From NCBI GenBank assembly GCA_036398095.1, contig DASWHR010000029.1, forward strand, positions 1 to 64,000: a stretch of DNA of 64,000 nucleotides, read 5' to 3'. Of the stretch, positions 9,105-17,298 are shown in pieces. Under the pieces are notes generated by a model. That model did no database searches, was not told where the DNA came from, and saw only the letters and a list, made by a program, of their open reading frames with translations. The translations under genes were made by a program, and so were the position numbers. The stretch is from DASWHR01 sp036398095. GTDB lineage: Bacteria > Actinomycetota > AC-67. How positions within the stretch are numbered: the stretch's first letter is position 1; every line of letters starts with the position of its first letter.

Positions 9105-9317
9105 CTACGACTTCGTGCCGCGGATCTTCAGCGACGCGAGCAGCGCACGCGACGACCCGGCGATCTCGGCGACGGCGCGCTCGAATGCTTCCGCGTTGTG
9201 GGGAGCGGGCGAGCGAAAGCCGCTGATCTTGCGGACGAATTGGAGTGCGGCGGCGTCGATCTCGGGCTCGGCGGCGACGACGGAACCTTCACGGAGCGTC
9301 TTGATGCTTCGGCACAT
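9105..9317 (-). CDS. DUF2277 family protein
   Basis: A 70-residue protein beginning MCRSIKTLREGS and containing AALQFVRKISGFRSP and a conserved HNAEAFERAVAEIA helix. These are the signature segments of DUF2277, a small family of unknown function frequent in Actinomycetota and Alphaproteobacteria. The start at ATG 9317 matches the family's N-terminal MCR; an in-frame upstream start would add 15 unrelated residues. The conserved Cys at position 2 is notable but its role is not known. Confidence 0.85.
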   Translation of the reverse strand: MCRSIKTLREGSVVAAEPEIDAAALQFVRKISGFRSPAPHNAEAFERAVAEIAGSSRALLASLKIRGTKS

Positions 9318-9343
9318 GGGCCCAGTGTAGCCCCGGGTTCCTG

Positions 9344-9520
9344 CTAGGGGACCCAGACGCACACGGTCGGCGTGGTGATCCCGCCGGGCTGGGGCACGGT
9401 GACTATGCCGCGGAGCGGATTGGATGCGCCGGCGTCGGCGCAGACCGACTCGGCGGGCGACGATTGGGGCAGCGCGACGGCGGCCAGCACGGCGGCGGCA
9501 ACGATCAGCTTCTTCATCAT
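9344..9520 (-). CDS. Tiny secreted protein translationally coupled to an ECF sigma factor
   Basis: A 58-residue protein with a clear signal peptide (MMKKLIVAAAVLAAVALPQS) and a mature part of about 35 residues holding two cysteines (SVCADAG and TVCVWVP) that could form a disulfide. Its ATG 9520 overlaps the stop of the upstream sigma factor gene (ATGA, 9517-9520), so the two are co-translated. Such placement suggests an envelope partner or product of the sigma factor system. No family is recognised. Confidence 0.65.
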   Translation of the reverse strand: MMKKLIVAAAVLAAVALPQSSPAESVCADAGASNPLRGIVTVPQPGGITTPTVCVWVP

Positions 9521-10599
9521 GGCAGGATCCCTCCCGGATCTTTCAAGGCTTCGTCGGCGGCTTCGCATGTGTCGGGTGCGTCCGCGCAGGCTGCATCGGC
9601 GGCGTCGTCGGCGGCGCCGAGCACCACCGATCCGTCTTCGCTTCCGCCCTGCTCGCGCCAGATGCGCGTCCACACGTGCTCGTCGTCGCCGGTGACGGGA
9701 TTGCGCGCGGTCGCGCGCGCCGCGGTTGTGCCCCGCGGATCGACCGAGGCCGTGACGCTCGCTCGGTCGGTTCGGATCAACGATGTGGACGTCCGGCTGC
9801 TCGTCGCGACGGGTGCTGCCGACGCCTCGACGCCGCCTGCGCCGGCCTCGGCGAACGCATACGACGCCGGTGCGGCCGGGGCCGCCGCGTCCAAGCCGGC
9901 GACGCCGCTTACGGATGCAGCGACCAGAGCGACGGCGGCCGCGACGGCCGACGCCAGCGATGCGCCGGCTGCGGTCATCGCCGGAGCGACCGCCCGTCCG
10001 GCTCCGCCGCGGGAACGCACTCGCACCCACAGCACCGCCGCGCCGACGGCGCGGGAGGCGGCCAGATACTTCTCGCGCAGGATCCGGCGCGCACGGAACA
10101 GCACCGCGCGCGCGGCATCTTCGTTGACTCCTTCACGCCGGGCCAGTTCGGTGTAGTCGACGCCTTCGATGTCCCGCGCGACCAGCAGCGCGCGATGACG
10201 GTCGGACAAGGTGGACAAAGCTTCGCGAACGAACCGATGCTCCTCGGCGCGCTCGAGCGGCGCGGTCGGATCGGCGTCCACGTCGGCATGGTCGGGCAGC
10301 GCGTCGGAGGCGGGAACCATCCGCCCGCGCGTTCGCAGATGCTCGATGCACAGGTTGCGGGCGACGCAGCGGAGCCACGGACCCATCTGCGCATCGCGGG
10401 CAAATTGCTCGCGGCGCGTCCATGCGCGGAGCAGGGTCTCTTGCACGATGTCCTCGGCGAGCGCTTCGTCGCGAAGCAAACGCGCGCACATGCGGCGAAG
10501 TGGACGCGCGTGTGTGCGCATCCACTCTTCGAACGTCTGCGTCTCGGGTTCCGTCGCCCGCTCGTCGGGCTCCGGCACCAGCGATAGATGGTCGCTCAC
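9517..10599 (-). CDS. ECF RNA polymerase sigma factor with membrane-anchored C-terminal extension
   Basis: A 360-residue protein. Residues about 22-95 form sigma-70 region 2 (RRMCARLLRDEALAEDIVQE, then a WLRCVARN segment) and about 122-175 region 4 with a helix-turn-helix (YTELARREGVNEDAARAVLF). The rest is unusual: a basic stretch, one hydrophobic helix at about 206-236 and a long Ala/Ser/Asp-rich tail that would be outside the membrane. Fusing the sigma domains to a transmembrane segment replaces the usual separate anti-sigma factor and may tether the protein until a signal releases it. GTG 10599 has AGGGG upstream. It diverges from the PGV-repeat gene. Confidence 0.85.
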   Translation of the reverse strand: MSDHLSLVPEPDERATEPETQTFEEWMRTHARPLRRMCARLLRDEALAEDIVQETLLRAWTRREQFARDAQMGPWLRCVARNLCIEHLRTRGRMVPASDALPDHADVDADPTAPLERAEEHRFVREALSTLSDRHRALLVARDIEGVDYTELARREGVNEDAARAVLFRARRILREKYLAASRAVGAAVLWVRVRSRGGAGRAVAPAMTAAGASLASAVAAAVALVAASVSGVAGLDAAAPAAPASYAFAEAGAGGVEASAAPVATSSRTSTSLIRTDRASVTASVDPRGTTAARATARNPVTGDDEHVWTRIWREQGGSEDGSVVLGAADDAADAACADAPDTCEAADEALKDPGGILP

Positions 10600-10768
10600 G
10601 ATTCCCCTTGTTGATCGCCGATCCGCTAGTTCAACGATTTTGGATTCGCTGCGTCACGCGGCGCGGCCGGGTCCGTACTCGATGTGACGCCGGTAAAACG
10701 GGGAACCCGGAAATCTCCGCAGATCCGGCGCCAGGGTAGAAAGCCCCCCGACGCAAGGAGGAACCACG

Positions 10769-11266
10769 ATGCGAAAGTTTTGTCTGGCGGCGATCGTCGC
10801 CGCGGCGACGTTCGGCGTCGCCGGGATGGTCGGCGCCTCGAGCGTAACCGTCTGCAACGAGATCGACACTACGATCAACGGCGAGCAGGTCGTCGATCAC
10901 TCCGATTGCCACACGGTGAGCACCGACGGCGAAGCGCCCGGCGAGCCTGAGATCCCCGGCACGCCCGAGGTCCCCGGCGTTCCCGAGGTCCCCGGCGTTC
11001 CCGAGGTCCCCGGCGTCCCGGCGCTGCCCGGCATCCCGCCCGAGGTGCCCGGACTGCCCGAGATCCCGCCGCCGCCGTCGGACATCCCGCCGGCCCCCGG
11101 CGTTCCCGGCGTGCCGCCGGTCGACGTGCCGCCCGTCCCCGGAGTGCCCGGCGTTCCCGGAGTGCCCGGCGTGCCGCCGGTAGCCGTGCCGCCGGTCGCC
11201 GTGCCGCCGGTCGACGTTCCGCCGGTGCCGGGTCTGCCGCCGCTGCCGCCACCGCCGCCGGTCTGA
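10769..11266 (+). CDS. Secreted Pro-Gly-Val repeat protein
   Basis: A 165-residue exported protein with signal peptide (MRKFCLAAIVAAATFGVAGM), a short globular part with two cysteines (CNEIDTT, CHTVST) and then over 100 residues of collagen/elastin-like repeats (PGVPEVPGVPEVPGVP, later PPVAVPPVDVPPVP). The start has a strong AAGGAGG. Such low-complexity repeats form extended, flexible extracellular segments; no enzyme is indicated. A strong intrinsic terminator follows at 11304. The neighbouring divergent sigma factor could control it, though no convincing ECF promoter pair was found. Confidence 0.75.
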   Translation: MRKFCLAAIVAAATFGVAGMVGASSVTVCNEIDTTINGEQVVDHSDCHTVSTDGEAPGEPEIPGTPEVPGVPEVPGVPEVPGVPALPGIPPEVPGLPEIPPPPSDIPPAPGVPGVPPVDVPPVPGVPGVPGVPGVPPVAVPPVAVPPVDVPPVPGLPPLPPPPPV

Positions 11267-11303
11267 CCCGGACCGCAAGCCGCCCGTCCGGGGGGCTGAA
11301 TGC

Positions 11304-11335
11304 AAAAGGAGGCGCCGATCGTGGCGCCTCCTTTT
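11304..11335. terminator. Bidirectional intrinsic terminator
   Basis: A perfect 13-base inverted repeat, AAAAGGAGGCGCC (11304-11316) and GGCGCCTCCTTTT (11323-11335), with a 6-base loop. It lies between the convergent ends of the PGV-repeat gene (+) and the DinB-like gene (-). The A and T tracts at the two ends mean it can stop transcription from both sides. Confidence 0.9.
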
Positions 11336-11351
11336 CGCGTGCGTCACATGG

Positions 11352-11873
11352 TCAGGTGCGAAACGCCTCGACCGCGTCGCGCAAATCGGCTTCGTGTGCG
11401 GACGCGTGGTCAAACGGACCCTTCGGCGCGCCGACGACGGCGGCGAGCATCTCGCGCAGCGCGCGGCGACGCTGCGCCGGATACGACGGCTTCGACAACC
11501 ATTCCTCGTCGGACGTGCCGCGGATCAGCGCGACGAGCGTGGCGTGAGCGCGGGCGAAGCGCTCGCGTACTTCGCCCAGCGTCTGCACGGTGGTGCGCTC
11601 ATGGTTCCGCGCGTTCGCGGCATCCACGTCCTCGCTTCCGAAAATGTCCTCGGCCTGGGGACGGCGGCCGGCCCGCCAGGATTCGATCGCTTCGATCGCC
11701 AGTTCTTCCCAAAAGGCGATGTGCCCCATCAGATCTTTGGCCGACCAGTCGCCGCCGCCGATGGTCTTCGGCTGCTGCGCCTGCTCGTCGTCGAGTCGGG
11801 CGAACAACGCCGACAACGTCGCATGCCCCCGCTCGAGCACATCGATCGCCTCGTGTTGCGAGATCGGATCCAT
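11352..11873 (-). CDS. DinB-superfamily (ClbS/DfsB-like) protein
   Basis: A 173-residue four-helix-bundle protein. The segment WSAKDLMGHIAFWEELAIEA carries the first conserved His of the DinB/DfsB metal site; further His residues lie at NHERTT and in the C-terminal FDHASAHEAD. DinB-like proteins include thiol-dependent transferases and the ClbS colibactin-resistance hydrolase; the substrate here is unknown. ATG 11873 has GGGGGA upstream. It stands alone and ends against the terminator shared with the PGV-repeat gene. Confidence 0.8.
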   Translation of the reverse strand: MDPISQHEAIDVLERGHATLSALFARLDDEQAQQPKTIGGGDWSAKDLMGHIAFWEELAIEAIESWRAGRRPQAEDIFGSEDVDAANARNHERTTVQTLGEVRERFARAHATLVALIRGTSDEEWLSKPSYPAQRRRALREMLAAVVGAPKGPFDHASAHEADLRDAVEAFRT

Positions 11874-12006
11874 TCACCGTCCCCCATGTGCGGACAACCG
11901 TGCCGGAATCGACACGATATCGCGGTCCCGGCCGGCGAGGGCCGATCGGCCCTCTCCCGGTGCGACGTGTTCGCAGGATCATGGAGGCAAGGGGAAAGGA
12001 GGCGTG

Positions 12007-12306
12007 ATGAAACGCAGCGAGCGGAGCACAAAGGAGCGGCCGCTGCCTGCCTTCCGGCAGTGCCCCGGCTGCAGGTACGACTTCCTGACCGGCGATGGCA
12101 CACGCTCGTGTGGATGGCTGGACTGCCCGTACCTGCCCGAAGAGTTGAAGGTGTTCTGCCCCGCCTGCAACTACAACTTCTATACGGGCGAAGGAGATCC
12201 CCATTGCGAGCGTCTGGGCGTCTGCGAGTGGGCGGACGAAGGATTCGCGCGCGTGGCGCGAATCCGTGCGCAGATCGGATCGCCCGAAATGCTCACTCCG
12301 ACGTAG
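12007..12306 (+). CDS. Small tandem zinc-ribbon protein of unknown function
   Basis: A 99-residue basic protein containing two copies of one module: a CPxC pair followed by YxFxTG and two further cysteines (C19, C22, C35, C40, then C51, C54, C67, C73). Both copies share the pattern CPxCxYxFxTGxG (CPGCRYDFLTGDG and CPACNYNFYTGEG). Each could bind one zinc ion. I know no named family. The start ATG 12007 sits after AAAGGAGG; GTG 12004 in the same frame is also possible. A hairpin with a T-run follows at 12332, before the ferritin-VIT1 gene. Confidence 0.7.
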   Translation: MKRSERSTKERPLPAFRQCPGCRYDFLTGDGTRSCGWLDCPYLPEELKVFCPACNYNFYTGEGDPHCERLGVCEWADEGFARVARIRAQIGSPEMLTPT

Positions 12307-12331
12307 CCCGCCACCGGGTACAATGAACGAC

Positions 12332-12369
12332 GACGGTCGCCGGACACCCGGCGGCCGTCCCGCATTTTT
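12332..12369 (+). terminator. Intrinsic terminator or leader attenuator before the ferritin-VIT1 gene
   Basis: GACGGTCGCCGG (12332-12343) pairs with CCGGCGGCCGTC (12348-12359) through 11 Watson-Crick pairs and one G-U pair, followed by a TTTTT run at 12365. A good -10-like TACAAT lies just upstream (12318-12323). The hairpin may therefore end the zinc-ribbon transcript, or sit in the leader of the next gene and attenuate it. Confidence 0.65.
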
Positions 12370-12423
12370 CGCGGCGTTCGTCAAGGAGTCTTTGCAGCAA
12401 CTCTCAAGGAGGCAGGCAGCACA

Positions 12424-13566
12424 ATGGAAAGCAACATTGCGGACCAGGCCGACGCGAAGACGATCGCCGCGTGGAAGCATCACTGGCGCGACGAGTCGGA
12501 TGCGGCGTTCCTGTACGGGGTGCTCGCCGACGTCGAGACCGACGGGCTGCGTCGCGACTTCTTCCGGCGATTCGTGGAGCTGGAGACGCGCCACGTCGAG
12601 GCCTGGGCGGACCTGCTCCGCCGCAACGGCGTCGAGGTCGGCAGGATCGGCAAACCGACGATGCGCACGCGGCTGACCGCATGGCTGGCCCGCCGGTTCG
12701 GCCCCGCATTCCTGCTGTCGATGCTCCACCGCCAAGAGGGGCAAGAGGTCCGCAACTATCTCCAGCTTCACGAGACGTCGCCGGCCGGCCGCGGCAAAGA
12801 CACCGCCTTGACGCTCGCGCAAGAATCGGCCGGCCACGCCGAGGATCTGCGCAAGATGTCGGCCGGAATCGGCGAATCCTGGCACCGCACCGGCGCCGGC
12901 GGGATGCTGCGCAACGTCGTCTACGGATTCAACGACGGGCTGACCGCGAACTTCGGTTTGGTTGCCGGCGTGGTGGGCGCCGCGGCATCGACGGCCGATC
13001 ATCACGACGTGCTCGTGGCCGGCGTTGCCGGCGTCGTTGCCGGCGCGATGTCGATGGCCTCATCGGGTTATCTGGCCGCGAAGAGCGAAGCCGAGGTGCA
13101 CGCGCACGAGATCGCGCTCGAGCGGCAAGAGATCGAAATGATGCCCGAAGCCGAAGAGGAAGAGCTCGCGCTGATCTACGAGACGCGCGGCATCGAGCCC
13201 GAGCGCGCCCGGGCGCTCGCCGCCGACGTGATGAAGGACCCCGTTCGCGCGCTCGAAGAAAAGGTCCGCGAGGAGCTGGGGATCGGGGAGCCACACACGA
13301 CACCGATCAAGGAAGGCGGGCTGACCGGTGGCGCCACCGCCGTCGGCTCGTTGCTGCCGGTGCTGCCGTTCATGCTGCTGGACGGAACGAGCGCGATCTG
13401 GACCTCGTTCGGCGTCGCGATGGCGTCGCATTTCGCGGTGGGCGGCGCGCGCAGCGTCTTCACCGGCCGCGGCCTGATCCGGAGCGGCATCGACATGTTC
13501 GTGGTCGGCTTGGGCGTGGCCGTTGCCGGCTACTTCGTCGGCGTGTGGATCACCGAGCTGCTGTAG
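12424..13566 (+). CDS. Ferritin-like/VIT1 fusion iron exporter (MbfA-type)
   Basis: A 380-residue protein with an N-terminal rubrerythrin/ferritin-like helical domain (about residues 1-150, with Glu/His ligands such as DESDAAFLYG, ELETRHVEAW and QESAGHAED) and a C-terminal VIT1/CCC1 membrane domain (about 155-380) that opens with the hallmark VVYGFNDGLTANFGLVAGVV. In known MbfA proteins the ferritin-like part collects cytosolic Fe2+ and the VIT1 part exports it, protecting from iron and peroxide stress. ATG 12424 follows AAGGAGGCAG. Its 3' end overlaps the convergent DUF1838 gene by 17 bases. Confidence 0.9.
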   Translation: MESNIADQADAKTIAAWKHHWRDESDAAFLYGVLADVETDGLRRDFFRRFVELETRHVEAWADLLRRNGVEVGRIGKPTMRTRLTAWLARRFGPAFLLSMLHRQEGQEVRNYLQLHETSPAGRGKDTALTLAQESAGHAEDLRKMSAGIGESWHRTGAGGMLRNVVYGFNDGLTANFGLVAGVVGAAASTADHHDVLVAGVAGVVAGAMSMASSGYLAAKSEAEVHAHEIALERQEIEMMPEAEEEELALIYETRGIEPERARALAADVMKDPVRALEEKVREELGIGEPHTTPIKEGGLTGGATAVGSLLPVLPFMLLDGTSAIWTSFGVAMASHFAVGGARSVFTGRGLIRSGIDMFVVGLGVAVAGYFVGVWITELL

Positions 13567-14338
13567 CGCGCTTGCGGAAGTAGGTCCAGCTCGTTTCGTT
13601 GGGCTGCGAGAATTCTCGCGGCGCTTCGGCAAACTGCGGGCCGCCGGCCTCGACTTCGTCGCGGACGAACTGCGGCAGGTCCTTGTAGCCGCCGGCCAGC
13701 TTCGCCCCGCGGCCGTGATACACCAGCATCCCCGGCCGGTCGCCCATCGCCATCCACGGCAGCCACGGACCGAGCCGGGTCCACGACACCTGCATCGGCA
13801 CGCTCGGATTCGCTTCGTCGTCCACGTGGCTGCGCTTGCAGAAGAACTGGAACAGCTCGGCGGCTTGATACAGATCCGACTGCGAGTTTTCGGGGAACTC
13901 GGCGCGGGGCAGCGGCGACGGGTAGGCAAGAAGCACGTCGGCGTTGAAGAACAGATCGTCGCCGGCTTGGCTGACCGGCATGTTCCACGGGCCGAACTGG
14001 CCGTGGAGCCGCATCGGCTGGTTCACCGGGTCGTTCCAGATGTGGAGCACATCGACCTCGCGCTCGTTCAACGGGTTCGCGAAGCGGCGCAGGATCTCGC
14101 CCGTGCCCAAATCGGTGTAGAAGACGGCTTCGCGGGTGAGCAGGTCGTAGCCGCCCTCGACTTCGACGACACGCGAGACGTTGTATCCCTCGAACCCGAA
14201 CAGCCCGCGGCCGCGCTCGCCCGGAAGCCACGCGTGCGTGGTGCCTTTGAACCAGCAGACGCTGTCGCTGCCGTCGAGCGCCGAGCGCACGCGCAGAAAC
14301 GCGCGCAGGTTCTGCATCGGGTCGGCCAGGTCCACCAT
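13550..14338 (-). CDS. DUF1838 family protein
   Basis: A 262-residue soluble protein. ATG 14338 overlaps the stop of the upstream gene (ATGA), which fixes the start. It contains LRAFLRVRSALDGSDSVCWF near the start, then WFKGTTHAW and FGFEGYN segments and FFCKRSHVDDE, the pattern of DUF1838 proteins, which occur in steroid- and lipid-degrading bacteria but have no defined activity. It is the second gene of a two-gene unit with the DUF3598-like protein, downstream of a predicted IclR-type operator, which links it to the catabolic genes around. Confidence 0.75.
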   Translation of the reverse strand: MVDLADPMQNLRAFLRVRSALDGSDSVCWFKGTTHAWLPGERGRGLFGFEGYNVSRVVEVEGGYDLLTREAVFYTDLGTGEILRRFANPLNEREVDVLHIWNDPVNQPMRLHGQFGPWNMPVSQAGDDLFFNADVLLAYPSPLPRAEFPENSQSDLYQAAELFQFFCKRSHVDDEANPSVPMQVSWTRLGPWLPWMAMGDRPGMLVYHGRGAKLAGGYKDLPQFVRDEVEAGGPQFAEAPREFSQPNETSWTYFRKRATAAR

Positions 14339-14781
14339 CACGTGACTCGCGTTTCGTTGATGATCGTGCGCTGGAAGAGCACGCCGTCCTTGAACCAATG
14401 CCACGTGCGCGCGCGGTTCTTCGCGGCGTCGTCGAGCGAGATCATCTCGTAGAGGTACACGCTGGGATCCGAGACGTAGACCCAGTGGAGCAGGATCGTG
14501 CGCTCGTCGGCCTCCCAGGCGGCGCCGTTGATGCGCTCGGTGTCGAACCAGATCTTGCCGTCCTTGTAGGCGGCCGGGAACTCGATGCGTTCGGTGGTAC
14601 CGTTGTCCCAGGTGTATTCGTTGATCTGGAAGTAGGGCGGGTCGCCGCTTTCGGGAAACGAGCACGTCAGGTGCGAGCGATGATGATCGGTCACGGTCCC
14701 GTCGCGCGCGATGACGGTGTAGGTGCCCTCCCACTCGCCCTCGTGCCGTGCCAGAAGCGGCATCTCGTCTTTGATTCCCAT
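14338..14781 (-). CDS. DUF3598-like calycin-fold protein
   Basis: A 147-residue protein. The start ATG 14781 is preferred because GGGGGAGG lies about ten bases upstream and the conserved part begins immediately (MGIKDEMPLLARHEGEWEG). The pattern HEGEWEGTYT, then HHRSHLTCSF and strand pairs ending in TIINETRV suggests a lipocalin-like barrel of the DUF3598 type. Function unknown. It is translationally coupled to the DUF1838 gene. A four-half-site operator lies 23 bases upstream of the start, so it is probably part of the IclR regulon. Confidence 0.65.
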   Translation of the reverse strand: MGIKDEMPLLARHEGEWEGTYTVIARDGTVTDHHRSHLTCSFPESGDPPYFQINEYTWDNGTTERIEFPAAYKDGKIWFDTERINGAAWEADERTILLHWVYVSDPSVYLYEMISLDDAAKNRARTWHWFKDGVLFQRTIINETRVT

Positions 14782-14803
14782 TCTCGTCCGGCCTCCCCCG
14801 CGT

Positions 14804-14840
14804 GTTCCGCTTACCGGAATCATGTTCCATTTAGGGGAAC
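14804..14840 (-). promoter_or_regulatory. Predicted IclR-type operator, site A (best match)
   Basis: GTTCC (14804) - 7 bases - GGAAT - 3 bases - GTTCC (14824) - 7 bases - GGAAC (14836-14840). Four half-sites with 7/3/7 spacing span 37 bases, 23 bases upstream of the DUF3598-DUF1838 unit. Six other intergenic sites in the window share this layout. Confidence 0.65.
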
Positions 14841-14855
14841 GAAGTCAACGCAGGC

Positions 14856-16265
14856 TCAACGCAGGTGCGGGTACCACCAGGGGTCGGGCCGCCCCGCATC
14901 GCTGATCAGATAGGCCTGGCGGCGGCCGAACCGGCGCAGCGCCGCCGGACCCATGCGCGACCCGCCCATGCCGCTGCGACGGAACGAGTTCTTTTCGCCG
15001 TCGTAGACGAGCGCGGTGAGCGCGGCGTCGTTGATGCTGATGCCGCCGGCGTCGATGCGTCGCGCGACGGCCATCGCCTCGCCGGGATCGCCGAAGACGG
15101 CGCCGCTGAGGCCGTAGACGGTGTCGTTGGCGAGCCGGACCGCTTCGTCGGTGCTCGCGAACGGCATCACCGGAATGACCGGACCGAACGTTTCTTCGGT
15201 CATGACCTTCATCGCGTGCGTCACGCCGGTCAGCACGGTCGGCCTCAAGTAGGACCCGCCGCCGATCGTTTCGATCTCGCCGCCGGTCGGCGCGGCCGCG
15301 CCCTTGTCAAGCGCGTCACGCAGATGACCGTCGATGATCGCGATCTGCTTGGCGGCGATGATCGGCCCGATGTCGCCGTCGCCGGGTTCGGGCACCGCAA
15401 GGCGCACGTTCTTGGCCTTGTCCACGAGCCGTTCGACGAACTCGTCGATCACGTGCTCGTGGACGTAGACGCGCTCGATCGACTGGCAGGATTGGCCGGC
15501 GTTCGCGGTCGCGCCCCACAGGATCGCGCTCGACGCGCGATCTAGGTCGGCGGAGGCCAAAACGATCGCGGGATCCTTGCCGCCCAATTCCAGGAACGCG
15601 GGAATGAAACGGTGCGCGGCGCGGGCGGCGACCTTCATCCCGGTCGCGACGCTGCCGGTGAAGCAGACGACGTCGGCGTGGTCGATCAGCGCCTCGCCGG
15701 TGGCTGCGTCGCCGGCGACGACGGCGATCACGTTCTGGAGCGCCGGCACCGCGGCGATCGTGGCGGTAAGCGGCTCGATGAAGCGCGGCGCGATCTCGCT
15801 CGGCTTGATCAGCGCCGCGCAGCCGGCGGCGAGCGCCGGGATCGCATCGATCAATGCCAGCAACAGCGGAAAGTTCCAGGGGCTGATCACGCCGGCGAGC
15901 GGGTAGGGCCGGATGCCCTGCTGCACGGCGACGCCGGGAACCGAAGCGGGGCGGCGCTGCTCTTCGGCGAGCAGATCGGGCGCGAGCGAGCACCACCGAT
16001 CGATCATGCGCAGCACCGCATCGACTTCCATCTCGGATTCGGTGCGACGTCCGGTGTCGGCAACCAGCGCCGCCGCGATCTCGGCGCGCGCCGCCGCGAT
16101 CGCATCGCGCCAGGCGGCAAGCGCCGCGACGCGCGCCGGCAGGCCGCCCGCTTCCCACGTCACCTGGCCGGTGCGCAATCGCGAGGCCAGCTCGCCGAGC
16201 CCCGCCTGCGTGGGCGGCTCGAACGCGTAGTCGTTTTCGCCGGTGCGCGGATTGCGAACGTCCAC
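14856..16265 (-). CDS. NAD(P)-dependent aldehyde dehydrogenase
   Basis: A 469-residue aldehyde dehydrogenase superfamily enzyme oxidising an aldehyde to an acid. Visible motifs: VISPWNFPLLLAL (cofactor region), FTGSVATG (nucleotide-binding turn), FLELGGKDPAIVL with the general-base Glu, and NAGQSCQSIERVYV with the nucleophile Cys. The late EETFGPVIPVMPF motif is also present. The start is GTG 16265, sharing one base with the stop of the upstream hydrolase gene (TAGTG), so the pair is an operon. The substrate is unknown; the context suggests an intermediate from the hydrolase pathway. Confidence 0.92.
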   Translation of the reverse strand: MDVRNPRTGENDYAFEPPTQAGLGELASRLRTGQVTWEAGGLPARVAALAAWRDAIAAARAEIAAALVADTGRRTESEMEVDAVLRMIDRWCSLAPDLLAEEQRRPASVPGVAVQQGIRPYPLAGVISPWNFPLLLALIDAIPALAAGCAALIKPSEIAPRFIEPLTATIAAVPALQNVIAVVAGDAATGEALIDHADVVCFTGSVATGMKVAARAAHRFIPAFLELGGKDPAIVLASADLDRASSAILWGATANAGQSCQSIERVYVHEHVIDEFVERLVDKAKNVRLAVPEPGDGDIGPIIAAKQIAIIDGHLRDALDKGAAAPTGGEIETIGGGSYLRPTVLTGVTHAMKVMTEETFGPVIPVMPFASTDEAVRLANDTVYGLSGAVFGDPGEAMAVARRIDAGGISINDAALTALVYDGEKNSFRRSGMGGSRMGPAALRRFGRRQAYLISDAGRPDPWWYPHLR

Positions 16266-17293
16266 TAGAGCAGCCCTTCACCGTCGAGCCGTTCGATCAC
16301 GGCTCGCTGCGCCTCGACGAACCAGGCGCGCTCGGGTTCGCGGCCGTCGCCCAGCCCGTTCGCGGCGAAATGCTTCGCGTCGGCGTAGGCCGCGGCGTAC
16401 AGATCGAAGCGGCTGCGCGCGAGCATGTTGCCCATGCCGGGACGGCGCCGCGCGCGGCGAAGCGAGGCGAGTTCGATCGTCGCGTAGGCGACCATGGACT
16501 CACCGGGACCGGCTTCGACCAGCACGCGCCCCTCGTAGTCGACGATCTGCGACTTGCCGTCGGTCGAGTCGCCCGGAATCGGCGAGCCTTCGATCCCTCC
16601 GGTGTTCGCGCTTACCACACACGCCATGTTCTCGATCGCGCGGGCGCGCTTGGCGACGTCCTTCTGTGTGAGCTGCGAGCTCGACACCTCCGACGTCGAA
16701 TGGCAGAACACTTCCGCGCCGCGCATCGCCAGGCAGCGCGCGACTTCGGGGAACAGGATCTCGTCGGAGGCGATGCAGGCGAGCGTGCCGATGTCGGTCG
16801 CGGCGACCGGGAAGATCGAATCGGGACCGTACTCATCGAGATACTTGTCCAGCACATCGTGCGGTGTCGGGGTCATGAACGAGTTCAGCCGCCGGTAGCG
16901 AAGCGCGACCACGCCGGACGGATCGAAGATCAAGCACGACTGGAAGTACAGCTCCGGGAATGCCGGATCGCGCTCGTAGAGGTTCGCGGCGAGGTAGAGG
17001 TCGCTCGCTTGCGCGATCTCGCCGAGCGCGTCTTCTTCGGCGCCACCGACATCCACTGCGGCGACGTCGCGCCACTGCGCGAAGGGCTCGCCGGTCGGAT
17101 GACCGGTCAGAACGTACTCGGGGAGCACGACCAAGCGCGTGTCGCGGCCGATGAACGCAACCGCGGCCGCGACCTGCTTGGCGATGCGGCTGATCGAGGC
17201 GCGCATGACGATGCGCGCCTGCACCGGGTCGTCCACGCCAGACAGCGCCTTGCAGCGCGCCTGCAGCGCGAGCGCTCGATACGACTCTTCCAC
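16265..17293 (-). CDS. Nitrilase-superfamily (carbon-nitrogen hydrolase) protein with atypical active site
   Basis: A 342-residue protein of the nitrilase fold. GTG 17293 is chosen because AGGAGGGG lies immediately upstream. The first catalytic element is clear (VVLPEYVLTGHPTG, the Glu). The usual Lys position reads RYRRLNSF, with Arg, and the usual ICYD..FPE nucleophile motif reads ACIASDEILFPEVARC, where the Cys is shifted two residues from its normal place. It may be an amidase or carbamoylase with an altered centre, or an inactive relative. It heads an operon with aldehyde dehydrogenase and shares an IclR-type operator with the divergent enoyl-CoA hydratase. Confidence 0.8.
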   Translation of the reverse strand: MEESYRALALQARCKALSGVDDPVQARIVMRASISRIAKQVAAAVAFIGRDTRLVVLPEYVLTGHPTGEPFAQWRDVAAVDVGGAEEDALGEIAQASDLYLAANLYERDPAFPELYFQSCLIFDPSGVVALRYRRLNSFMTPTPHDVLDKYLDEYGPDSIFPVAATDIGTLACIASDEILFPEVARCLAMRGAEVFCHSTSEVSSSQLTQKDVAKRARAIENMACVVSANTGGIEGSPIPGDSTDGKSQIVDYEGRVLVEAGPGESMVAYATIELASLRRARRRPGMGNMLARSRFDLYAAAYADAKHFAANGLGDGREPERAWFVEAQRAVIERLDGEGLL

Positions 17294-17298
17294 GGGCC

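Noticed and set aside
10695..10770. GGAACC-containing ECF promoter before the PGV-repeat gene
   Set aside because: No matching -10 element at 16-17 bases, so control by the divergent sigma factor is not supported.
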